Shown piece after piece: positions 27,205 through 36,948 of a DNA stretch of 64,000 nucleotides; the stretch's first letter is position 1, and each line of letters starts with the position of its first letter. Both the position numbers and the translations under genes were made by a program. The notes beneath the pieces are model-generated. The model made no database searches. It saw nothing but the letters and a program-made list of their open reading frames with translations, and was not told the origin of the DNA. This DNA comes from Intrasporangium_A sp039812505 (GTDB lineage Bacteria; Actinomycetota; Actinomycetes; Actinomycetales; Dermatophilaceae): NCBI RefSeq assembly GCF_039812505.1, contig NZ_JBDIAQ010000005.1, forward strand, positions 9,221-73,220. Direction: 5' to 3'.

Positions 27205-29031
27205 TCAGCGACCGGGGACCAGCACGTCGGTGCCGGTCGCGACCACCGGCCAGGTCCGGCCCGCCCGGGCGAGCACCTTGCCGTCGCCGGTGACGATCAT
27301 GATGCCGCGGGTCCCGCCGACCGTCGTGATGGAGGCGGCATCCGGGACCGGCGCGAGACGGCTGTCCTGCGGCTGGGACCGGCCGTGGCGCCGGATCCCG
27401 TCGAGGCCGCCCCCGATCGACCCCGTCCACGGCCGGACCGGGTCCTTCGAGTCGACCCGCCCGAGCACGGCGTACGAGTCGCTGTCGAGCCACACGACGT
27501 CGCGCAGGAGCGTCAGCGGCTCGGCCTGCCGCAGCGGGGCCGCGAGGCCGGTCGGCTCCCCGCTCGGGGCGCGGATGACGCCGGCGACATCCAGCCTGGG
27601 CCCGTGACCCGCCGCGTCGGTCGAGATCACCAGCAGCCGTGCGGCCTCCCGGGACAGCGCGACGGCGGTTACCCGGCGCTTGGCCAGCCAGGGGGCGGCG
27701 ACCGGCCGCCAGGCCTGGTCGGTGCCGGTCGAGTCCGCGTGGAGGGCCCACAGCCCGCCCTTGCCGTCGGGTGCGACCCCGCCGACCCACAGGTATCCCG
27801 ACGTGTCGTAGGTCGGCGCGGTCAGGGTGTCGGCGAAGGAGGGCGAGACCCGCCAGCGGTCCGCGCGCCACCGGGACAGCTGGGTCCGGTCCGCGTTGAC
27901 CGCAGCCACCTCCTTGCCGTCCACCGAGAGGGCCAGCCGGGTCCACTCGGTGGGGATGGAGGTGGGGTCGCCCGTCTGCCGGTCCGTGTCGGCGGGCCTG
28001 TGGGCGGCATCGCTCTCGGGGATCGCGCGGGGGTCGACCCGCGAGAACGTCGCGCCCGTGCGGACCAGGGCGGTGTCGTAGCTGGTGGAGGTCACCCGGC
28101 TGTAGTCGAGCTCGTCGGGCCCGGAGACCCAGGCGCCGACCCCGGGCAGCTCGAGCTCGACGCCCTCGACAGCCAGACCCACGGACTGGACGGCCGGGAC
28201 CTGGCCGAGCGTCGCGGCCAGCTGCGCCCACATGGCGGCCCGCTCGTTGGGGTCGGCCTTCAGGGCCGGCTCGGTGAGGTTGGCCTGCGCCCGCCCGTTC
28301 GCCACCGGGACCGCGTTGACCGACAGCTTGGTGCCCTGCGGCACCCCTGTCCGGAGCGCGCCGGCAAGGTAGTCCGGCACCGGGCCCAGCTGCGCGCGGG
28401 CGAGGGTGGTCACCATCCGGGGTCCGCTCGGGAACCACCGGACGTCGGGCACGAGGCGCCGGCCGCTCGGGGTCACGTAGTAGACCCGACGTGCCTCGTA
28501 GAGCCGGTCGAACGCCGCCGAGTCGAGCCAGAGACCGAAGCCCGTGCGGGGCAGCTCGATGCGCCACTGCCCGTTGACCTTGGTCAGACCGAAGGTCACC
28601 TTCGCCCGGGTGCCGCCGGGCAGCTCCCGGTAGCGGCCGTCGGCCGAGACCAGGGCCACCGCGACCGTCGACACCTCGAGCTGCTCGGGACCCAGGCGCT
28701 CGACCTTCAGGTCGTCGGCCGTGTCGTAGATCACCACGTCCTCGCTGGTCCAGCGCCACAGGTCGGGCGACTGCGGCGCCAGGTAGGACTTGCCGGTCTC
28801 CCGGTTCTCGTCGACGTCCTCGTTCGACCGGATGAAGCCGAGCACCACCTGCTCCTGCGTGGCGCCGTCGAAGGGGCCCTGCGGGAGCACCCGGACCGGG
28901 TCGGCGATCACCTCGTCGAGGCGCCGGCCCTCGAGGACCGGCCCGTCGCCGGGCAGGCCGCCGCAGGCGGACACCCCGAGGACGGCGACGACCGACAGGG
29001 CCGCCGCGGCCAGTCGCCTGCGCGTGCTCAC
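27205..29031 (-). CDS. lpqB: LpqB lipoprotein of the MtrAB system
   Basis: The 608-residue protein begins with a signal peptide and lipobox (LSVVAVLGVSACGG, acylated Cys at 23). A GerMN-like domain (about 190-300) and a C-terminal LpqB beta-propeller-like region follow. It interacts with the sensor kinase MtrB outside the membrane in mycobacteria and modulates MtrA phosphorylation. Its start overlaps the mtrB stop by ATGA, confirming the mtrA-mtrB-lpqB operon. The preceding -> following order matches Rv3244c-Rv3246c. Confidence 0.95.
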   Translation of the reverse strand: MSTRRRLAAAALSVVAVLGVSACGGLPGDGPVLEGRRLDEVIADPVRVLPQGPFDGATQEQVVLGFIRSNEDVDENRETGKSYLAPQSPDLWRWTSEDVVIYDTADDLKVERLGPEQLEVSTVAVALVSADGRYRELPGGTRAKVTFGLTKVNGQWRIELPRTGFGLWLDSAAFDRLYEARRVYYVTPSGRRLVPDVRWFPSGPRMVTTLARAQLGPVPDYLAGALRTGVPQGTKLSVNAVPVANGRAQANLTEPALKADPNERAAMWAQLAATLGQVPAVQSVGLAVEGVELELPGVGAWVSGPDELDYSRVTSTSYDTALVRTGATFSRVDPRAIPESDAAHRPADTDRQTGDPTSIPTEWTRLALSVDGKEVAAVNADRTQLSRWRADRWRVSPSFADTLTAPTYDTSGYLWVGGVAPDGKGGLWALHADSTGTDQAWRPVAAPWLAKRRVTAVALSREAARLLVISTDAAGHGPRLDVAGVIRAPSGEPTGLAAPLRQAEPLTLLRDVVWLDSDSYAVLGRVDSKDPVRPWTGSIGGGLDGIRRHGRSQPQDSRLAPVPDAASITTVGGTRGIMIVTGDGKVLARAGRTWPVVATGTDVLVPGR

Positions 29032-30728
29032 CGGTCCGGCTCCCCGGAAGCGGTCGTGCCGACCCGCTCAGGGCCGGTCACGCGGCCCGAGCCGTCCTCC
29101 GCGGTCGGGGCCGGGGCCTGCTCGGCCGTCGGGCTGAGCGGCAGGGGCGAGCCGGTGATGGTCACCTGCGCCTTCCTCGGCAGGGTGAGGCGGAAGCACG
29201 AGCCCTCGCCCGGGGCTCCCCAGGCCTCGAGTCGCCCCGCATGCAGCCGCGCGTCCTCGAGCGCGATCGCCAGCCCCAGACCCGTCCCCCCGGTCGTGCG
29301 GGCGCGGGCCGGGTCGGCCCGCCAGAACCGCGTGAACACCAGGGCCGCCTCGCCGGGGCGCAGGCCGATGCCGTGGTCCCGGACGGTCACCGCGACGGCC
29401 GAGTCGTTCTGTCCCAGGGCGATCTCGATCGGGCCACCCTCGCCGTGCTCGATCGCGTTGGCGACCAGGTTGCGCAGGATCCGCTCGATGCGCCGGGCGT
29501 CCATGTCGGCCACGACCGGCTCGTCGGGCTGGTCCACCACCAGCGCGCTGCCCTTGCGCTGGGCCAGGGTGCGGTGGGCGGCGACGACCCGCTCGACGCA
29601 GGACCGCAGGTCGGTCGCCTCGGTCTCCAGCACGGCGGCACGCGCGTCGAAGCGGGAGATCTCGAGCAGGTCGGCCAGCAGCGCCTCGAAACGGTCGACC
29701 TCGCCCCGGAGCAGCTCCGCGGAGCGGGCCACGGCCGGGTCGAAGTCCGCGCGCGAGTCGTGGATGAGGTCACCGGCCATGCGGATCGTCGTCAGGGGGG
29801 TGCGCAGCTCGTGGGACACGTCGGAGACGAACCGCTGCTGGACCCTGGACAGGTCCTCCAGCTCGGCGATCTGCTGCTGCAGCGAGGCGGCCATCGCGTT
29901 GAACGACGTGGCGAGCCGAGCCAGGTCGTCCTCGCCCTTGACCCGCATCCGCTCCCCGAGGTTGCCCTCCGCGAAGCGCTCGGCGATCCTCGCGGCTCGT
30001 CGGACCGGGTCGGCCACCAGACGGGTCACGACGAACGCGATCGCCCCGACGAGCAGGACGAGCGCGGCCGCCCCGAGCAGGAAGGTCTGCCCGATCAGAC
30101 CCATGATCTGCTGCTCGCGGTCCATCGGGTAGATGAAGTAGAGGCCGTAGGTGCGCACCAGCGGCAGGTCGACCTGCTGGCCGACGATCACCGCAGGGAT
30201 CTCGTGGCCGTCCTCCTCGATCGTGGCCACCTGCAGGTGTTGCCGGTCCGGCGAGCCGGACACGGCCTGGCGCAGGCTGTCCGGGATGAAGCGCACCCCG
30301 ATCTCGTTGCTCTCGATCGGGCCGATGCTCACCGGCGCCGTGTTGTTCTCGGTACGGGACAGCACGACGTAGCGCCGCTCGTTGCCGGCGTCCTGGCGGT
30401 AGGACTTGACGAGCTCGGTCGCGAACTGGGTCACCTGTGCGATCGACTCGGTCTGGTCGGTGTAGAGGATCTGGCGCTGGGCGTCCTTGGCCAGGCGCAG
30501 GCTGTCCTCCGCGGCGATCTGCTGCCTGCTGTCGACCAGCCCCTGCGCGATCGCACCGTACAGGTAGGTCCCGACGGCCCCCAGGACCAGCAGCCCGAGC
30601 AGCATCGTCACGACGACGACACGGAAGCTGAGCGACGAGCGCCATTGGTGGTGGGTCCGCGCCCAGCCGTGGCGCACCGCGGACTCGGCCCGGTGGGCGA
30701 GCCCGAGGCGTCCGGGCTGCTGGCTCAT
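29028..30728 (-). CDS. mtrB: MtrB sensor histidine kinase
   Basis: The 566-residue kinase has two membrane segments (about 35-62 and 213-237) around a sensor domain, then HAMP (VADPVRRAARIAERFAEGNL), the H-box VSDVSHELRTPLTTIRMAGD (H306) and HATPase motifs (NAIEHGEGGPIEIALGQNDS, GTGLGLAIALEDARLHAGR). It phosphorylates MtrA and controls cell-wall metabolism and division. ATG start 2 nt after the mtrA stop. The tail is Pro/Gly-rich. Confidence 0.97.
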   Translation of the reverse strand: MSQQPGRLGLAHRAESAVRHGWARTHHQWRSSLSFRVVVVTMLLGLLVLGAVGTYLYGAIAQGLVDSRQQIAAEDSLRLAKDAQRQILYTDQTESIAQVTQFATELVKSYRQDAGNERRYVVLSRTENNTAPVSIGPIESNEIGVRFIPDSLRQAVSGSPDRQHLQVATIEEDGHEIPAVIVGQQVDLPLVRTYGLYFIYPMDREQQIMGLIGQTFLLGAAALVLLVGAIAFVVTRLVADPVRRAARIAERFAEGNLGERMRVKGEDDLARLATSFNAMAASLQQQIAELEDLSRVQQRFVSDVSHELRTPLTTIRMAGDLIHDSRADFDPAVARSAELLRGEVDRFEALLADLLEISRFDARAAVLETEATDLRSCVERVVAAHRTLAQRKGSALVVDQPDEPVVADMDARRIERILRNLVANAIEHGEGGPIEIALGQNDSAVAVTVRDHGIGLRPGEAALVFTRFWRADPARARTTGGTGLGLAIALEDARLHAGRLEAWGAPGEGSCFRLTLPRKAQVTITGSPLPLSPTAEQAPAPTAEDGSGRVTGPERVGTTASGEPDR

Positions 30729-30730
30729 GG

Positions 30731-31408
30731 TCAGGCGGGGCCCGCCTTGTAGCCGACGCCCCGCACCGTGACCACGATCTGCGGATGCTCCGGGTCGTGC
30801 TCGATCTTGGAGCGCAGCCGCTGGACGTGGACGTTCACCAGGCGGGTGTCGCCGGCGTGGCGGTAGCCCCACACCTGCTCCAGCAGGACCTCGCGGGTGA
30901 AGACCTGCCAGGGTTTGCGGGCAAGCGCGACGAGCAGGTCGAACTCGAGCGGGGTCAGGGAGAGCCGGCGTCCGTCGCGTCTGACCGCGTGGCCCGCGAC
31001 GTCGATCTCGAGGTCGCCGATCATCAGCCGCTCCTGGGTCGGCTCGTCACCCCGGCGCAGCCGGGCCCGCAGCCGCGCGATGAGCTCCTGCGGCTTGAAC
31101 GGCTTGACGACGTAGTCGTCGGCGCCGGACTCGAGGCCCACGACGATGTCGACCGTGTCGGTGCGAGCGGTGAGCATCACGATCGGCACGCCGCTCTCGG
31201 CCCGGATCCGCCGGCACACCTCCATGCCGTCGAGACCGGGCAGCATGACGTCGAGCAGGACCAGGTCGGGCTTGGACTCCCGGAAGGCGGCCAGGGCCTC
31301 GGCGCCGTCGGCGACGTGGCTGACCTCGAGCCCCTCGTTGCGCAGCACGATGCCGAGCATCTCGGCGAGCGCCAGGTCGTCGTCAACGACCAGAACCCGA
31401 CCCTTCAC
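30731..31408 (-). CDS. mtrA: MtrA response regulator (OmpR family)
   Basis: The 225-residue protein, close in length to mycobacterial MtrA, has the receiver (VLVVDDDLALAEMLG, phospho-acceptor D53 in LLLDVMLPG, VVKPFKPQELIARL) and an OmpR-type winged helix (LTPLEFDLLVALARKPWQVF, RLVNVHVQRLRSKIEHDPEH). The GTG start is set by AGGGAG (31415-31420) 6 nt upstream. Upstream, a single GTAACG half-site (31427-31432) resembles half of the known MtrA site, but there is no second half. No tmk gene lies next to it, unlike M. tuberculosis. Confidence 0.97.
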   Translation of the reverse strand: MKGRVLVVDDDLALAEMLGIVLRNEGLEVSHVADGAEALAAFRESKPDLVLLDVMLPGLDGMEVCRRIRAESGVPIVMLTARTDTVDIVVGLESGADDYVVKPFKPQELIARLRARLRRGDEPTQERLMIGDLEIDVAGHAVRRDGRRLSLTPLEFDLLVALARKPWQVFTREVLLEQVWGYRHAGDTRLVNVHVQRLRSKIEHDPEHPQIVVTVRGVGYKAGPA

Positions 31409-31543
31409 GTGACTCTCCCTCCGCAGCGTTACCGTCGTCCCGCGCGGCACTGCCGTTCCGCCACATCATCACACACGGCGGGCGCCCGCCCGCGTCGCGA
31501 ACGCCCGGTCGACCGGGTCGGGTCCACCGGCGTCCCCCGCTGG

Positions 31544-31583
31544 GGGTATGCCGCCGGGCGGCGGGGCACTGGGCGGCATACCC
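31544..31583. terminator. Terminator after ahcY, built from an inverted pair of the 9-mer
   Basis: GGGTATGCCGCC (31544-31555) and GGCGGCATACCC (31572-31583) form a perfect 12-bp stem with a 16-nt loop. It lies 20 nt past the ahcY stop on the minus strand, before the mtrA leader. Each arm contains a copy of GTATGCCGC. Confidence 0.6.
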
Positions 31584-31602
31584 ATGAGCGTGGCGGGGGG
31601 CC

Positions 31603-33039
<1,437 letters not shown>

Positions 33040-33137
33040 GGACGATCCCTTCCGGATTCGGTGGTGTGCAGACCCGGCGCAGCCCGACTGGGCCCTCGCG
33101 GGTCATCACCCACGCCGGCGGTCGTCCAGTCTACCGG

Positions 33138-34082
33138 TCAGCTGCGGGACGCCTCGTGCGCGGTGCGCCGCCTCGGCAGCAGGTGCAGCAGCCCGACGAC
33201 CAGGGCACCGACGACCAGCCCGAAGACCGCCGAGCCGATCGTGCCGAGCAGCCAGCCGAGTATGCCGCCCACGCCCGGCACGCCGTGGCCGGCCTCCTCG
33301 AGGTGGTGGACGACGGCGTACGGCGCGGGCCAGCCGATCTCGTCGAACCCGGCGACCAGGATGTGGCCGCCCACCCAGAGCATCGCGACGATGCCGACGG
33401 TCGAGAGCACCTGGAGCAGCACGGGCATGCCCTTGACGAGGAGCCGTCCGACCCGCTGCAGCGCCCCGGACCGGCCGGCCGCGAGCCGCAGCCCCAGGTC
33501 GTCCATCTTGACGATGAGCCCGACCACGCCGTAGACGAGCAGCGTGATCGCCACGGCGACGATGACCAGGACCACGGCACGGGTCCAGAAGGGCTCGTGG
33601 CTCACCTCGTCCAGGGCGATCACCATGATCTCGGCGGAGAGGATGAAGTCGGTGCGGACCGCTCCGGAGACGACCGTCTCCTCCTGGTTCGCGTCGGCGG
33701 CGGCCGGGGCCTTCTCCTCGTGGTGTCCCGACACCGCCTCCCAGATGCGCTCGGCCCCCTCGTAGCACAGGTAGGCGCCGCCGATCATCAGCAGGGGCGT
33801 CAGCAGCCAGGGGACGAACTGGCTGAGCACGAGGATGACCGGCAGGATGACGATGATCTTGTTGCGCAGCGACCCGAGCGCGATCCGCTTGATGATCGGC
33901 AGCTCCCGCTCCGGGGCGAGACCCTGCACGTAGCGGGGGGTGACCGCGGTGTCGTCGACCACGACCCCGGTCGCCTTGACGCTGGCGCGCCCGGCCGCCG
34001 CCCCGACGTCGTCGACCGAGGCGGCCGCGAGCTTGACGAGTGCGGCGATGTCGTCGAGGAGCGCGACCAGTCCACCTGCCAT
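33138..34082 (-). CDS. DUF808 (YedI-like) membrane protein
   Basis: The 314-residue protein is a multi-spanning membrane protein with conserved DUF808 segments: VALLDDIAALVKLAAASVDD, KATGVVVDDTAVTPRYVQGL, VRTDFILSAEIMVIALDEVS, and several hydrophobic helices (IIVILPVILVLSQFVPWLL, AVVLVIVAVAITLLVYGVVG, GLVVGALVVGLLHLL). Function is unknown. The ATG at 34082 has a TAGGAT box 8 nt upstream. A GTATGCCGC copy lies at 33260-33268 inside it, using an ATA Ile codon. Confidence 0.88.
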   Translation of the reverse strand: MAGGLVALLDDIAALVKLAAASVDDVGAAAGRASVKATGVVVDDTAVTPRYVQGLAPERELPIIKRIALGSLRNKIIVILPVILVLSQFVPWLLTPLLMIGGAYLCYEGAERIWEAVSGHHEEKAPAAADANQEETVVSGAVRTDFILSAEIMVIALDEVSHEPFWTRAVVLVIVAVAITLLVYGVVGLIVKMDDLGLRLAAGRSGALQRVGRLLVKGMPVLLQVLSTVGIVAMLWVGGHILVAGFDEIGWPAPYAVVHHLEEAGHGVPGVGGILGWLLGTIGSAVFGLVVGALVVGLLHLLPRRRTAHEASRS

Positions 34083-34090
34083 GGGGTCAG

Positions 34091-34096
34091 ATCCTA
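34091..34096 (-). promoter_or_regulatory. -10-like box TAGGAT before the DUF808 gene
   Basis: Read on the minus strand, the box ends 8 nt before the ATG at 34082. Confidence 0.38.
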
Positions 34097-34134
34097 GGGG
34101 CGGCCGTGCCGCGGCGCGCACCTGCGCCCGGGTC

Positions 34135-34174
34135 GGGCCACGAGAACCCACCACGAACGCAGTTCTCGTGGCCC
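34135..34174 (-). terminator. Terminator after mycothione reductase
   Basis: A perfect 13-bp stem, GGGCCACGAGAAC / GTTCTCGTGGCCC (34135-34147 / 34162-34174), with a 14-nt loop lies 7 nt beyond the mtr stop on the minus strand. Confidence 0.7.
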
Positions 34175-34181
34175 AGCCCGG

Positions 34182-35585
34182 TCAGTGGGTCGGGGAGGTC
34201 ACGTAGGGCTCGGCCAGGCCCAGGCCCAGCAGGGCGTTCTCGACCACCTCGGCGAGGGCGGGGTGGATCCAGTACTGGTTCCGGGCGACGACCGGCGCCG
34301 GCGTGCCCAGCGCCATCGCCTGCACGAGCGGCTGGATCAGTGTCGAGGCCTGCGGGCCCATGACGTGGGCACCGAGCAGCAGCCCGGTGTGCGGGTCGGC
34401 GAGGACCTTGCACACGCTCGTCGTGTCCTCCATCGCCCAGCCGTAGGCGGTGTCGCCGTAGGCCTGGACCTTGACGACATGGGGCCGGTTCTGGGCGACG
34501 CACTCGTCCTCGGTCAGCCCGATCGTGGCGATCTGGGGTGAGCTGAAGACCGCCGAGGGGACGTTGCGGTGCGGGAAGGGGCGCAGCTCGTCCGGGTGCA
34601 CGAGGTTGTGGGCGACGGCCCGGGCCTCGGCGTTGGCCACGTGCTTGAGCTGGTAGGGCGAGCAGCAGTCTCCCAGCGCCCAGACACCGGGCGCGCCGGT
34701 GCGGCCGTAGCGGTCGACGACCACGCGGCCGTCGACGTGGGTGCGCACGCCGGCCCGGCCGAGAGCGAGGTCTGCGGTGGTGGGAGCGCGGCCGGTCGCC
34801 ACCAGCAGCAGGTCCCCGTGGACTGTGCTGCCGTCGGACAGGCGCAGCGTGATCTCGCCCGGGGCGCCGCTCGCCTCGCGGACCGTCGTGTTGGTGCGCA
34901 CGTCCCACTGGTCCCGGGCGATCCGGGTGAACCGCTGCGAGATCTCGGAGTCGAGGTGCCGCAGCAGCCGGCCGCCTCGGGCCACGACCGTCACCTGCGT
35001 GCCCAGCCCCCCGAAGATGTGGGCCATCTCGGCGGCGATGAACCCGCCGCCGACGACGAGCAGGTGCTCGGGCAGCTCGTCGATCCGCATGATGGTGTCG
35101 GACGTGTGGAACGGCACGCCGCTGCCGCCGATGACCGGGGGCACGATCGGGTGGGCGCCGGTCGCGATGACGACCTGGTCGGCGGTCAGCTCCGTCGTGT
35201 GCCCGTCGGGGTAGGCGACGGTCAGGTCCCGCGGTGCGGTGAACCGGGCCCGGCCCAGGTAGGCCGTCGTGTTGGGCCCGTCCACCCGGTAGTCGCGCCC
35301 GCTCGCCGCGATCGGGTCGATCCGGCCGAAGATCCGGTCGCGGATGTCGCGCCAGCGCACGGCGTCGACCTGCGCGTCCACGCCGTAACGGGCGGCCGTG
35401 CGCGCGCTGTCGGCCACCTCGGCGGCATACACGAACATCTTCGTGGGGATGCATCCGACGTTCAGGCAGGTCCCCCCGAACGTCCCCGACTCGATGACGG
35501 CCACCCGCTTGTCGTCGAAGTCGGGGGTGACGAGCGAGTTGCCGGAGCCGGTCCCGATGATCGCGAGGTCGTAGTGTTCGGTCAC
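34182..35585 (-). CDS. mtr: Mycothione reductase
   Basis: The 467-residue FAD/NAD(P)H flavoprotein has the redox-active disulfide motif GGTCLNVGCIPTKMFVYAAE, a nucleotide-binding GGGFIAAEMAHIFGGLG, an FAD segment GVWALGDCCSP, and the C-terminal interface NQYWIHPALAEVVENALLGL with its catalytic His. The match to mycothione reductase over other disulfide reductases is based on sequence similarity and the mycothiol-using context (an RsrA/SigR pair is in the window). It regenerates mycothiol from mycothiol disulfide. GTG start with TAGGCT 6 nt upstream. Confidence 0.9.
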   Translation of the reverse strand: MTEHYDLAIIGTGSGNSLVTPDFDDKRVAVIESGTFGGTCLNVGCIPTKMFVYAAEVADSARTAARYGVDAQVDAVRWRDIRDRIFGRIDPIAASGRDYRVDGPNTTAYLGRARFTAPRDLTVAYPDGHTTELTADQVVIATGAHPIVPPVIGGSGVPFHTSDTIMRIDELPEHLLVVGGGFIAAEMAHIFGGLGTQVTVVARGGRLLRHLDSEISQRFTRIARDQWDVRTNTTVREASGAPGEITLRLSDGSTVHGDLLLVATGRAPTTADLALGRAGVRTHVDGRVVVDRYGRTGAPGVWALGDCCSPYQLKHVANAEARAVAHNLVHPDELRPFPHRNVPSAVFSSPQIATIGLTEDECVAQNRPHVVKVQAYGDTAYGWAMEDTTSVCKVLADPHTGLLLGAHVMGPQASTLIQPLVQAMALGTPAPVVARNQYWIHPALAEVVENALLGLGLAEPYVTSPTH

Positions 35586-35591
35586 GCCCGC

Positions 35592-35597
35592 AGCCTA
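35592..35597 (-). promoter_or_regulatory. -10-like box TAGGCT before mtr
   Basis: Read on the minus strand, TAGGCT ends 6 nt before the GTG of mtr. It overlaps the end of the SIS-domain gene. Confidence 0.42.
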
Positions 35598-36752
35598 CGG
35601 CGCGGGGTCCGTGGGCCGGGCGTCACGCAGGAGACGGACGTGGCGCGAGTCGCCCGGGTCGTATCCGAGCCCCAGCGCCAGGTACGTCGCGGCGAAGTCG
35701 GTCACCGCGACGTGGTGCGCGAGGCGCAGCAGCGGGTCGGGTGCGGTCGCGTCGATCACCGACACGCGCACCCCGGCATCCTCGGCGGCCGCCACGACCG
35801 CGTCGGTCACCGCCGAGTAGCCGCCCCCGTCGGTGGAGGCGTCACGCAGCACGATCAGCCGCAGCGGACGGCTCGTCACCCCGTCGAGGAACGGGTCGGC
35901 GAAGATGCCGCGTCCCACCCGGTCGTCGCCCTCGCTGCTGGCGAGCGGGCCGTCGAAGCAGGCGACGATCTGGGAGGCGGCGTCCGGGAGCACCCCGTAG
36001 GCGACCGGGACGCGGCCGGTCCGGCCGAACATCGCACTCGCACGGCGGGCCGCGGACTCGCCGAGCGGGCCGCACCCGAGCAGGATCGGGACCGACTCGG
36101 ACACCTCTGCGGCCAGCGCCTTCGCGGGGTTGTCCCACGACTCGACCCGAGGCCCGAGCCGACGGGCCTGCTCGTCGAGGACGTCGGCGAGCGACTCGAT
36201 GGTCTCGCGTCCGATCGCGGCGAGCCCGAGCGCGTCGGCGGCCATCAGCACCGGGGTCGCCTGGGCCCACAGGGCGGCTCGCGAGCTGGACCCGGCCCCG
36301 TCGATCGGGACGTGGGTGCCGTGGGCGCGGGCGCAGACGTCCGCGAGCGGCGAGTCGGCGACACCGACGGTCAGCAGGTTGGCACCGCGCCGGGCCGCCT
36401 CGGCGGCGAGCGCGAGGGTCCCGGCCGCACGGCCGGACTGCGACACGGCGACGACGAGGTCGTAGGCGCCGACCCAGGCCGGCAGCGGCGTCGAACGGCA
36501 CGTCTGGACCGGCACCGCGCTGTGCCGGCGTGTCACCGTGTCGAACAGGCCACCGACGGCGCCGGAGCCACCGGTGGCCGCGACCACGACACCGCGCGGC
36601 TGCATGTCGGCCAGCCGCGCCAGCCCCGCCTCGTCCGCCGAGCGAGCCGAGACCCGGACCTGGGCGCCGGACGTGGCGAGCGCGCGGAGGACTCCGCGCC
36701 GGTCGAGCCGTTCGACCGCGTCGATGTCGTCCAGGAGCGTGTCGTCGAACAC
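35595..36752 (-). CDS. SIS-domain sugar-phosphate isomerase-like protein
   Basis: The 385-residue protein has two SIS halves: VVVAATGGSGAVGGLFDTVT and LVVAVSQSGRAAGTLALAAE in the first, VPILLGCGPLGESAARRASA and LRLIVLRDASTDGGGYSAVT in the second. It resembles bifunctional phosphoglucose/phosphomannose isomerases and is the counterpart of Rv3256c, next to manB in mycobacteria. It may interconvert fructose-6-P with mannose-6-P for GDP-mannose supply. GTG start, 10 nt after Trm112. Activity is inferred. Confidence 0.83.
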   Translation of the reverse strand: MFDDTLLDDIDAVERLDRRGVLRALATSGAQVRVSARSADEAGLARLADMQPRGVVVAATGGSGAVGGLFDTVTRRHSAVPVQTCRSTPLPAWVGAYDLVVAVSQSGRAAGTLALAAEAARRGANLLTVGVADSPLADVCARAHGTHVPIDGAGSSSRAALWAQATPVLMAADALGLAAIGRETIESLADVLDEQARRLGPRVESWDNPAKALAAEVSESVPILLGCGPLGESAARRASAMFGRTGRVPVAYGVLPDAASQIVACFDGPLASSEGDDRVGRGIFADPFLDGVTSRPLRLIVLRDASTDGGGYSAVTDAVVAAAEDAGVRVSVIDATAPDPLLRLAHHVAVTDFAATYLALGLGYDPGDSRHVRLLRDARPTDPAP

Positions 36753-36762
36753 GGCGGAGGGG

Positions 36763-36948
36763 TCAGCCGAGCGGGCGAGCCAGGTCGACGAGAAGGACGG
36801 GGATGCCCGAGTCGACGGGGTAGCCGAGCCGACACCCGGCGCACCGCAGCTCGAGGCCGTCTGCGGCGGCGGCGTCGGTCAGCTCTCCCTTGCAGCGCGG
36901 GCACCGCAGGATCTCGCGTAGCCACGGCTCAATCGTGTGATCGCTCAC
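36763..36948 (-). CDS. Trm112 family zinc-binding protein
   Basis: The 61-residue protein is a zinc ribbon of the Trm112 type: LREILRCPRCKGELTDAAAA and LRCAGCRLGYPVDSGIPVLL. Bacterial members are small partners of methyltransferases or of unknown role. GTG at 36948 has GGAGGG 7 nt upstream; an ATG at 36954 would put that site only 1 nt away. The start lies inside manB (20 bp overlap), so it is coupled to manB and followed by the SIS gene, a three-gene operon. Confidence 0.85.
   Translation of the reverse strand: MSDHTIEPWLREILRCPRCKGELTDAAAADGLELRCAGCRLGYPVDSGIPVLLVDLARPLG

Noticed and set aside
31427..31432. MtrA self-binding site upstream of mtrA
   Set aside because: Only one GTAACG half-site is present; the known motif has two spaced halves.
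33040..33137. SAH riboswitch upstream of ahcY
   Set aside because: The 98-bp leader is GC-rich with weak pairing, and no conserved SAH-riboswitch core was seen.
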